Shown here piece by piece: positions 1 to 6,881 of a stretch of DNA of 11,580 nucleotides; the stretch's first letter is position 1, and the number at the start of each line of letters is the position of its first letter. The notes beneath the pieces were generated by a model. The model made no database searches. It had not been told where the DNA came from and saw only the letters and a list, made by a program, of their open reading frames with translations. Source of the stretch: an uncultured Opitutaceae bacterium. GTDB taxonomy: Bacteria; Verrucomicrobiota; Verrucomicrobiae; Opitutales; Opitutaceae. Location: positions 1 through 11,580 of the forward strand of contig CAMLSH010000072.1 of NCBI GenBank assembly GCA_946482625.1, given 5' to 3'. A program made the position numbers and the translations under genes.

Positions 1-3000
1 GGCGCCCACAACGGCCGCGACATCCCGATCAATCTCCTCGTGCGCCAGCCCGCGCCATGGACCGCGGAAACGCCCACTCTCTACAACCTCCGCGTCGAGC
101 TGCACCATGCCGGTAAACTCGTGCACAGCTGGAGCGACCGCATCGGATTCCGCGAAGTCTCCACCGCTGGCGGTGTCTTCCGCATCAACGGCAAGGCTGT
201 GAAACTCCGTGGCGTCGCCCGTCACGATCAACATCCCGATGTCGGCCGCGCCACGCGTCGCGAGCACTGGCTCGAAGACATCCAGCTCATGAAGGCGGCG
301 AACATCAACGCCGTCCGCACCGCCCACTATCCGCCCGCCGAAGGGTTCATCCGGCTCTGCGATGAGCTGGGCATGTACGTTGTCGAGGAAGTGCCGTTCG
401 GCTTTGGTGGTGATCGCATGGGCGATCCGTCGTTTGCCGAAGGCGTTTTCCTGCGCGTATACGAGACGATCAATCGCGACCGCAACCGCCCCTCGATCGT
501 CGTCTGGAGCGTGGGCAACGAAGACCCGCTCAGCGCGCTGCATGTCAACGCGCTGCGCGCCGTCAAAGGTCTTGATTCTACTCGTCCCACGCTGCTGCCG
601 TTCCGCTCTGAAGTCGGCCTGCCGCCGGAAGTGGACATCATCGCGCCGCACTATTGGAAGGCCGAGGAGTACGACCGCCTCGGCGCCTGGGCCGACCGGC
701 CTTTCATCACGACGGAGTATTCGCACGCGCTCGGCGGTGAAGATTTCGGCGAGCAGCAGGAACGCTGGGACGCCATCGCCCGTCATCCGGCCGGCGCGGG
801 CGGCATGATCTGGATGTGGGCCGACCAAGGGCTGCGCCGGAAAATCAACGGGCGCGACGTCCTCGATCCGATGCTCGATAAGAAAAAGTACACGCGCGAA
901 GGCAGCGAGCTCGTGAAGGAGAAGGCCGCCGGTAAAGACGAGATCTACGACTCGCACGGCAACAACGGCACCGACGGCATCGTCGATGCCGACCGCAAAC
1001 CGCAGATCGATTACTGGGAAACGAAAGCCTCCTACGCGCCGGTCCGCGTGCTCACCGAGCGCCTGCCGTTTATCGCAGGTCAGCCCGAGGTGATCATCCC
1101 GCTGCGCAACGATTACGACTTCACCGATCTCTCCACTGTTTCGGTGAAGTGGAATCTCTACCGTGATGCGAATGTCGTCGCCTCCGGTGAAACCAAATTG
1201 CCCGCAGCGATTCCGCATTCCGAAACCCGTATCGTGATCCCGACGACGGCGATCGCGCGCGATGTCGCTCCGGGCGTCTCGTATCTCCATCTGTTCTTCA
1301 ACGACGCGAAGGGAAATCAGCTCACACAACGCAGCGTGCGTCTCGACGAGACCTTGGTTGCGCCTACCGCGCCCGTTCCGAAGCTCGATGTGAAGGCCGA
1401 GAAGAAGGACGACACGCTCGTCGTGACCGCCGGGACGTCGATCTACACCTTCAATGCCAAGACTGGTGAAATCGCTTCGCTCGAAGTCTCCGGCGAAAAG
1501 ATGATCGATGGCGCCACGCTCGCGGTCTGGCGCAACCCGACTTACAGCGAGGCCAATGTCCTCGACCGCCGCAAGGTGACCTACGTCTGGAAAACCTTCC
1601 TCCAGAATATGCCAGCGGTCGCCAGCGCCTTCGATTTCAAGAGTGACGCAAAAGGTGTCCTCGTCACAGCCACGGTCGACTACCGCGCCGACGAAGCCAA
1701 TCGCGTGGGGGTCGACTACACGTACCGCATTGGCACCAACGGCGCCTTGCAGGTCGATTATGTCGTGAAGCCGAAAGTCGATCTGCCCTGGCTTTTGGAA
1801 GTCGGTCTCGCGCTCAAGACTCCTGACGAGCCGCAGACGGTGACCTGGCTCGGCTATGGTCCCGGAACGACGCTGCCGAACCGCCACGCGAGCGCACTCT
1901 TCGGCCAGTGGATGTCGCCGCTCTTCAGCGGTGAGTCGCGCGGCACGAAGTCGGGCGTTGAATGGTTGCGCCTCGCAGGCTCGGAAGGCCGCGCGCTTCA
2001 AGTGAAAGGCATCAAAGGCTTCCGCCTCGATGCCGCGAAGGAAGGCGAGATCACGCTGCGTGTTCTCACGCACATCGCCGGTGCCTGGGTGAAGGGTGGT
2101 CCGGCGGAGCGTCCCGAGTGGCGCCTCGATCTCACCGATGGCGCGGGCGAATTCAAAGGCGGCCTTGAGATCGCTCCGGTGATCGACGAGTCGGCGAGCA
2201 AGCTTCTCGAGCGCGCCGGCGAAGTGCCGAAAGCGCCTGCCGTTCTCGGCGGAGGCATCATCAACGACAACCCTACGTATCCGTCCTGCCATGCCTCGAC
2301 CATCGTCGAGATATCGCCGGGCGTGCTCGGCGCGTCGTGGTTTGGCGGCACACGCGAGCGTCACCCGGATGTCGGCATCTGGTTCGCTCGGCAGGAAGGT
2401 GGGAAGTGGCTCCCCGCGAAGGAAGTCGCGACGGGTCTGCAGGCCGACGGCAAACGCGAGCCGACGTGGAATCCTGTTTTGTTTCAGCCAAAGAAGGGGC
2501 CGCTCGTGCTCTTCTACAAAGTCGGCCCATCGCCCAGCAAATGGTGGGGCATGGCGATCACGTCGAAAGACGGCGGTAAAACGTGGAGCGAGCCACGCCG
2601 TCTCCCCGACGGCATTCTAGGTCCGATCAAAAACAAACCGGTCGAACTCGCCGATGGCTCCTGGCTCTCGCCGACGAGCACCGAGGGTAATCCGGACGGC
2701 TGGCGCGTGCACTTCGAGCACTCTGCCGATCAGGGCAAGACGTGGAAAATCCTCAGCCAGGTGCCGAAGGGCGAAAAGAATTTTGACGCCATCCAGCCGA
2801 GCATCCTCTTCCACAAAGATGGTCGTCTGCAGACCATCTGCCGCTCCAAGAGCGGCGTGCTCGCGGTCAGCTGGTCGAGCGATCAGGGCAAGACGTGGAC
2901 ACCGTTTGAAGCGAGCGAGCTGCCCAATCCGAACTCCGGCACCGATGCGGTGACGCTCGCGGATGGTCGTCAGTTTGTGATCTACAATCACACCGCGCCA

Positions 3001-3222
3001 CCGCCCGAACGCCCGACCAAGGGCGTGCGTTATCCGCTCGATGTCGCGGTCTCTGAAGACGGCGTTAAGTGGCGCCGTGCGCTCACGCTGGAGACTGAAC
3101 CGGTCAGCGCGGGCTATGCGTATCCTGCGGTTATCCAAGGCGCCGACGGTCGCATCCACGTGACGTACACGTGGGACCGCAAACGCATCAAACACATGGT
3201 GATCGATCCGAAGAAACTGTGA
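1..3222 (+). CDS. GH2 beta-glycosidase fused to a C-terminal sialidase-like (BNR) beta-propeller; 5' end missing
   Basis: The reading frame is open from base 1, so the start and most of the N-terminal sugar-binding domain lie upstream; 1073 residues are visible. Counting from base 1, residues 1-48 end the Ig-like domain (WTAETPTLYNLRVEL). Residues 49-345 form the GH2 TIM barrel, with RTAHYPP, acid/base E174 in WSVGNED, nucleophile E239 in ITTEYSHALGG, then GGMIWMWADQGL. About 346-455 is a second Ig-like domain, and 462-735 a Bgal_small_N-type domain with GYGPGTTLPNRHAS. Residues from about 748 to the end match the COG4692 'predicted neuraminidase' type: CHASTIVE, WFGGTRERHPDVGIW, WNPVLFQ, LFYKVGP, GPIKNKP. 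This part has Asp-boxes at 855-862, 908-915 and 959-966. Known: GH2 removes terminal beta-linked galactose, glucuronic acid or similar sugars. Inferred: an exported exo-enzyme on pectin side chains, cotranscribed with the rhamnosidase that follows after 13 bases. Sialidase activity of the propeller is not shown. The LacZ Mg2+ ligands are absent, so the exact sugar is uncertain. Confidence 0.93.
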   Translation, partial: GAHNGRDIPINLLVRQPAPWTAETPTLYNLRVELHHAGKLVHSWSDRIGFREVSTAGGVFRINGKAVKLRGVARHDQHPDVGRATRREHWLEDIQLMKAANINAVRTAHYPPAEGFIRLCDELGMYVVEEVPFGFGGDRMGDPSFAEGVFLRVYETINRDRNRPSIVVWSVGNEDPLSALHVNALRAVKGLDSTRPTLLPFRSEVGLPPEVDIIAPHYWKAEEYDRLGAWADRPFITTEYSHALGGEDFGEQQERWDAIARHPAGAGGMIWMWADQGLRRKINGRDVLDPMLDKKKYTREGSELVKEKAAGKDEIYDSHGNNGTDGIVDADRKPQIDYWETKASYAPVRVLTERLPFIAGQPEVIIPLRNDYDFTDLSTVSVKWNLYRDANVVASGETKLPAAIPHSETRIVIPTTAIARDVAPGVSYLHLFFNDAKGNQLTQRSVRLDETLVAPTAPVPKLDVKAEKKDDTLVVTAGTSIYTFNAKTGEIASLEVSGEKMIDGATLAVWRNPTYSEANVLDRRKVTYVWKTFLQNMPAVASAFDFKSDAKGVLVTATVDYRADEANRVGVDYTYRIGTNGALQVDYVVKPKVDLPWLLEVGLALKTPDEPQTVTWLGYGPGTTLPNRHASALFGQWMSPLFSGESRGTKSGVEWLRLAGSEGRALQVKGIKGFRLDAAKEGEITLRVLTHIAGAWVKGGPAERPEWRLDLTDGAGEFKGGLEIAPVIDESASKLLERAGEVPKAPAVLGGGIINDNPTYPSCHASTIVEISPGVLGASWFGGTRERHPDVGIWFARQEGGKWLPAKEVATGLQADGKREPTWNPVLFQPKKGPLVLFYKVGPSPSKWWGMAITSKDGGKTWSEPRRLPDGILGPIKNKPVELADGSWLSPTSTEGNPDGWRVHFEHSADQGKTWKILSQVPKGEKNFDAIQPSILFHKDGRLQTICRSKSGVLAVSWSSDQGKTWTPFEASELPNPNSGTDAVTLADGRQFVIYNHTAPPPERPTKGVRYPLDVAVSEDGVKWRRALTLETEPVSAGYAYPAVIQGADGRIHVTYTWDRKRIKHMVIDPKKL

Positions 3223-3235
3223 ACCGACGACTGAT

Positions 3236-6052
3236 ATGAAAACACGAGCGACGAAAGGTGGAGCGCGCACTCCGAGCGCGCTATTCGATGCGGGAATTCG
3301 CTTCATGCGTAAAACGCGGGCGATCGTTACGAACGCGCTCGGAGTGCGCGTTCCACCTGCAGTCGTGGTGCTCTTGTTTTTCGCGCCGATCACGCATGCG
3401 GCGTACGACGTCGCCGATCTGAAGACCGAATACAGCGTCAACCCGCTCGGCATCGACACGCAGGAGCCGCGGTTGCAATGGCGCGTCGCGAGCGACGAAC
3501 GTGGCCAGCGGCAGACCGCTTATCAGATCCTTGTCGCTTCTTCCGCCGACGTCCTCGCGCAGGATCGCGGCGATCTCTGGGACAGCGGTCGCGTAGAAAG
3601 CAGCGAGACGACGTTTATCCGTTACGCGGGAGCGAAGCTCGCGTCGTCTCAGCAGGTGTTTTGGAAAACGCGCTCGTGGGATCGCGACGGCAAACCCTCT
3701 GCGTGGAGCGACGCCGCGAGTTGGACGATGGGCCTGCTTGCGCAGGAAGACTGGAAAGGCATCTGGATCACGCCGCCGACGACAAGCGAAGCGGTTATCC
3801 TGCGGCGCGAGTTTTCGGTGAAGCCCGGACTCACGCGGGCGGTCGCTTATGTGTCGGGCATGGGGATGTACGAACTGGGCTTCAACGGTGCAAAAGCAGG
3901 CGAGGATCTGCTCGCGCCGGGTTGGACGAATTTCGATGCGACGATTTTGTACGACACGCACGACGTCACCGCGCTGCTGCGGGAAGGCGCGAACGCGGTA
4001 ACGATGGAGCTGGGCAACGGCATGTACCACGTGGTGCGGCGCCACCGGTTCGCGAAGTTTGTGGGCTCGTTCGGCCCGTTGCGCGCGATGTTGCATCTGC
4101 GACTTGAATACGCGGATGGATCGGTGGAGTTCGTCGGTACGGACGAGAAGTGGCGGACGAACCCCGGCCCGGTGACGTTTAACGGTATTTACAGCGGAGA
4201 GGATCACGACGCGCGCCTGGAACCAAAAGGCTGGCGCGAGCCGGGGTTCAACGACTTGGGCTGGGCACAGGCGGTGGCGGTGAATCGTCCGTCGTTTGTA
4301 CTCAAAGGTCATAGCCGAAATTCCGAAGCGGTTCGCGTGATCGAGACGCGGGCGCCGGTCGAGACCCGCGTGTTGAAACCGGATGTGGTGCTTTACGATT
4401 TTGGCCAGAACGCTTCGTTCATGCCGTTGATCCACGTGAGCGGGCCGGCGGGGTCGACGGTGCGGCTGACGCCGGGCGAAGTCGTCAACCCAGACGGCAC
4501 GATCGAGCGAGGCACAATGGGCGGCGCGCATCGCGGCAGCGCGTGGTGGCAGTACACGAAGGCGACGGACGGCGAGGAGACGTGGTTTCCGAAGTTCTAT
4601 TATGTCGGCTCGCGTTACCTCTACACCGAGTTGATCCCGGCGAGCGAAGGCGGCGCGCTGCCTAAGGTGGAGCAGGTCGAGATGAAGATCGTGCACGCGG
4701 TTGCGGAGCCGCTTGGCGATTTCGCGACGTCCAATCCGTTTCTGAGCAAGGTCCGCGACTTGGTGCGTTGGGCGCAGCGCTCGAACATGGTGTCGGTGCT
4801 GACCGATTGTCCGCATCGCGAGAAGCTCGGGTGGATCGAGCAGTTTCACCTAAACGGTCCGTCGATCCGCTACGAATTCGACACGGCGCGCATCTTTACG
4901 AAAGCGATGTGGGACATGGCGGAAGCGCAGACCGAGGGCGGGCTGATACCGAACATCGCGCCGGAGTACACCGAGTTCAAAGGCGCGTTTCGCGGCGCGG
5001 CGGAGTGGGGCGCGGCGTTTATCTTGGTGCCGTGGCAGCAGTATCAGTTCACCGGCGACGTGGAACTGCTGCATGCGCACTACGAGCGGATGAAGCGTTA
5101 CTTCGCTTATCTGGAGAGCAGGACGAGGGACGGGATTTTGTCGGACGGGCTCGGCGATTGGTACGATCTCGACATCAACAAGAAGGGCCGCGCCGGGCTC
5201 ACGCCTGCGCCAATCACGGCGACGGCGTTTTATTTTCACGATGCGGAGATGCTCGTCGAGATCGCCAAGGTGCTCGGAAAGCCGGACGACGCGGCGCTGT
5301 ACGCGGAGAAGGCGAAAACGATTCTCTCGCGCTATCAGCAGGAGTTTTTCAAAGCGGATACCGGCACGTACGGCACAAATTCGCAGGCGTCCAACGCGCT
5401 CGCGCTCGGTCTGAACATCGCGGAACCGGCCACGAGCGCGAGCGTGCTGGCGGCGCTTGTTAAGGATGTGGAGGAGCGGGGGTACGCGACGGCGGGAGAC
5501 ATCGGTTTCCGTTATCTGCTGCGTTCGCTGGCGGACGCGGGCCGCTCGGACGTCATCTACACGCTGATCAATCAGGACGAGAAACCGGGCTATGGTTACC
5601 AGATCAAGCAGGGCGCGACGGCGCTGCCGGAATCTTGGAACGCGAGCTTGGGCGCCTCGCACAATCACTTCATGCTGGGGCAGGTAATCGAGTGGTTCTA
5701 CCACGACCTCGCCGGTATCCGTCCGGACCCGACCGCTCCGGGGTTCAAGAAGTTCGTCGTCGCCCCGCAGCTCGTCGGCGACCTGACGTGGGTGGATGCG
5801 AGTTACGACTCGATCCACGGGAAGATCTCAGTGCGTTGGGAGCGAGCGTCGGTGGGCGCGCCGTTGAAACTGACCGTGACCGTGCCGACGAATACGACGG
5901 CGTCGGTTTACCTGCCGACGAAGGATGTGGCTTCGGTGAAGGAAAGCGGACGCGTGATCAATGTAGCCAAGGGGGCGAAGTTACTGCGTACGGAAAACGG
6001 TTGCGCGGTTATCACGGTGGAGTCGGGCAGCTACGCTTTCGAAACGCGGTAG
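3236..6052 (+). CDS. GH78 alpha-L-rhamnosidase, secreted, with a palindromic element in its leader
   Basis: Hydrolyses terminal alpha-L-rhamnose by inversion; here probably from rhamnogalacturonan fragments. The protein is 938 residues, normal for multidomain GH78. Numbering from the ATG at 3236: the leader is 1-55. An N-terminal Fn3-like region follows (SVNPLGI, PRLQWRV). The Bac_rhamnosid_N sandwich is about 190-360 (GMYELGFNGAKAGEDLLAPGW, NGMYHV). A concanavalin-like domain is about 380-490 (LYDFGQNAS, GEVVNPDG). The six-hairpin (alpha/alpha)6 catalytic domain is about 495-830, and a C-terminal sandwich follows. TDCPHREKLGW supplies D524 and the predicted general acid E529; E799 in LPESW is the predicted base. 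The residue expected as Asp in the family's GWTGD motif is Gln here (GWIEQ). Start choice: no clear Shine-Dalgarno precedes 3236. ATG 3305, preceded by GGGA, would also give a signal peptide. 3236 is preferred because its first seven codons plus the codons from 3359 (AVVVLLFFAPITHA) make a compact signal peptide once the repeat is removed. Confidence 0.96.
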   Translation: MKTRATKGGARTPSALFDAGIRFMRKTRAIVTNALGVRVPPAVVVLLFFAPITHAAYDVADLKTEYSVNPLGIDTQEPRLQWRVASDERGQRQTAYQILVASSADVLAQDRGDLWDSGRVESSETTFIRYAGAKLASSQQVFWKTRSWDRDGKPSAWSDAASWTMGLLAQEDWKGIWITPPTTSEAVILRREFSVKPGLTRAVAYVSGMGMYELGFNGAKAGEDLLAPGWTNFDATILYDTHDVTALLREGANAVTMELGNGMYHVVRRHRFAKFVGSFGPLRAMLHLRLEYADGSVEFVGTDEKWRTNPGPVTFNGIYSGEDHDARLEPKGWREPGFNDLGWAQAVAVNRPSFVLKGHSRNSEAVRVIETRAPVETRVLKPDVVLYDFGQNASFMPLIHVSGPAGSTVRLTPGEVVNPDGTIERGTMGGAHRGSAWWQYTKATDGEETWFPKFYYVGSRYLYTELIPASEGGALPKVEQVEMKIVHAVAEPLGDFATSNPFLSKVRDLVRWAQRSNMVSVLTDCPHREKLGWIEQFHLNGPSIRYEFDTARIFTKAMWDMAEAQTEGGLIPNIAPEYTEFKGAFRGAAEWGAAFILVPWQQYQFTGDVELLHAHYERMKRYFAYLESRTRDGILSDGLGDWYDLDINKKGRAGLTPAPITATAFYFHDAEMLVEIAKVLGKPDDAALYAEKAKTILSRYQQEFFKADTGTYGTNSQASNALALGLNIAEPATSASVLAALVKDVEERGYATAGDIGFRYLLRSLADAGRSDVIYTLINQDEKPGYGYQIKQGATALPESWNASLGASHNHFMLGQVIEWFYHDLAGIRPDPTAPGFKKFVVAPQLVGDLTWVDASYDSIHGKISVRWERASVGAPLKLTVTVPTNTTASVYLPTKDVASVKESGRVINVAKGAKLLRTENGCAVITVESGSYAFETR
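3256..3358. repeat. Palindromic element with 25-bp inverted termini, inside the GH78 leader
   Basis: The left arm 3256-3280 starts AGGTGGAGCGCGCACTCC. The right arm 3334-3358 ends GAGTGCGCGTTCCACCT. The two are reverse complements at 24 of 25 positions, around a 53-base centre. Bases 3257-3358 are exactly 34 codons in the GH78 frame, starting GGARTPSA and ending ALGVRVPP. The opposite strand is also open and gives a 34-residue peptide starting GGTRTPSA and ending ALGVRAPP. No transposase is nearby, so a non-autonomous (REP- or MITE-like) element is the best description. The exact insertion boundaries are uncertain by a base or two. A known parallel is the Rickettsia palindromic elements, which insert in frame in genes; relationship to them is not claimed. 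Confidence 0.8.
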
Positions 6053-6067
6053 AGCGGCCAGGCGCGG

Positions 6068-6138
6068 AAAAACAAAAAGGCGGAACGTGAGCGGCGTCGG
6101 TTTTCGCTGTCAGGTCGCAGGCGTTTTGGCGTCGCTCA
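6068..6138 (-). terminator. Possible intrinsic terminator of the minus-strand operon
   Basis: On the minus strand, the imperfect stem 6138-6128 / 6098-6088 is followed after about nine bases by TTTTTGTTTTT (complement of 6068-6078). It lies just beyond the DUF3826 stop codon at 6171, where a terminator is expected. The stem has two A-C mismatches on this strand and a 29-base loop, and the T-run is not directly adjacent, so this is a weak prediction. No T-run follows the stem on the plus strand. Confidence 0.3.
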
Positions 6139-6163
6139 GCGTGCGCGGAGAGCCCGCTCCACC
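6079..6163. repeat. Degenerate second copy of the palindromic element, between converging genes
   Basis: Read on the minus strand it begins GGTGGAGCGGGCTCTCC and ends ACGTTCCGCC, matching the outer ends of the element at 3256-3358 (GGTGGAGCG at one end, CGTTCCACC at the other). Bases 6140-6163 match the equivalent arm of the first element at about 19-20 of 24 positions. The centre differs and the other arm has decayed. An inner stem pairs 6088-6098 (TGAGCGGCGTC) with 6128-6138 (GGCGTCGCTCA), with two G-U pairs in plus-strand RNA. It fills most of the gap between the GH78 stop and the DUF3826 stop. Confidence 0.5.
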
Positions 6164-6170
6164 GTCGGAG

Positions 6171-6857
6171 TTACTTCTTGTCGGCTGCGTCGCGACGGGC
6201 TTTCCAGTCTTTGCCGGCTTGGTTGAGGTCGTAGCCTTCCTTTGAGAGGTAGTTGTTGATGCGACCTTTGTAGCGGCCGAAGATTTCGTCCTTCTCGTGG
6301 GAGCTGATGCCGACGAACGCTTCTTCACGAGCTTCGACCAAAAAGTCGTAGATCGTTTTCTTCTGCTCCTCGGTCAGCGTAGGGAGCATCTGGATGTAGC
6401 CGTTGTAGGTGACCTGAAGTTTGTTGTACGTGAGCTTGTCTTTGACGGTGTCGACCTGCGCGGGGGTGAGCTCCTTGGCGAGATCGTTGAGAAAGGCCGC
6501 GCGCAGGGCTTGGCGCTTGGCGTGGATGGCGGCGATCTCTGTTTTCGCGGGCTCGGTGTCTTTCGTTTTGCGGAGCTCCTTCAGTTTTTCCTCGTTGGTT
6601 TCCTGCCAGGCGTTGAGCGCGCGGTATTGGGCGATGATGCGGGCTTGGACGCGCGCAGCTTTGGTGGAGTCGCCTAGATCGAGGGCAGCGAGGATGTCGG
6701 CGGAGCGTTTTTCGAGGACTTTGGTGTAGGCGGCGTCTTTGTCGGCCACGGCTGTCGCGGAGTCCGGAACGGCCGGGGTATCGGCGCCGTCGGCGGAGGA
6801 CACAAAAACGGCGGAACCGAGCAGGCAGGCGGTGAAGAGGGCGGGCAGGGATTTCAT
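6171..6857 (-). CDS. Secreted DUF3826 family protein, unknown function
   Basis: The protein is 228 residues with an N-terminal signal peptide (MKSLPALFTACLLGSAVFVSS; cleavage probably near residues 22-26), so it should be periplasmic or secreted. After cleavage it is mostly charged and predicted helical. The C-terminal half carries a conserved block I recognise as DUF3826: LTYNKLQVTYNGYIQMLPTL (142-161), FLVEAREEAF (172-181) and FGRYKGRINNYLSKEGYDL (193-211). No catalytic motif is recognised. LTPAQ at 130-134 and LTEEQ at 161-165 resemble the LTxxQ motif of Spy/CpxP-type periplasmic proteins; this is only a resemblance. It starts 24 bases after the GH95 stop on the same strand, so it is almost certainly cotranscribed. 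The ATG at 6857 lacks a clear Shine-Dalgarno but is the only start that keeps the signal peptide intact. Family membership is fairly sure; function is unknown. Confidence 0.88.
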   Translation of the reverse strand: MKSLPALFTACLLGSAVFVSSADGADTPAVPDSATAVADKDAAYTKVLEKRSADILAALDLGDSTKAARVQARIIAQYRALNAWQETNEEKLKELRKTKDTEPAKTEIAAIHAKRQALRAAFLNDLAKELTPAQVDTVKDKLTYNKLQVTYNGYIQMLPTLTEEQKKTIYDFLVEAREEAFVGISSHEKDEIFGRYKGRINNYLSKEGYDLNQAGKDWKARRDAADKK

Positions 6858-6881
6858 GGTGGGCGGTAGTTGGAAACTGGA

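Noticed and set aside
2215..2260. Splitting the GH2 and propeller parts into two separate genes
   Set aside because: There is no stop codon between them, nor an evident start with a ribosome site or signal peptide for a free-standing propeller.
2617..3459. A 280-codon minus-strand open frame across the GH2-GH78 junction
   Set aside because: Not a gene: it is antisense to two real genes. It is useful only because it shows that the palindromic element is open in both orientations.
3281..4849. A 522-codon open frame on the minus strand inside the GH78 gene
   Set aside because: The product is Arg/His-rich without recognisable domains, while the plus strand encodes intact GH78 motifs across the same region.
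6820..6857. Cys11 of the DUF3826 protein as a lipoprotein acylation site
   Set aside because: The residues before it (FTAC) do not fit a standard lipobox, and the preceding hydrophobic stretch is too short; an ordinary signal peptide fits better.
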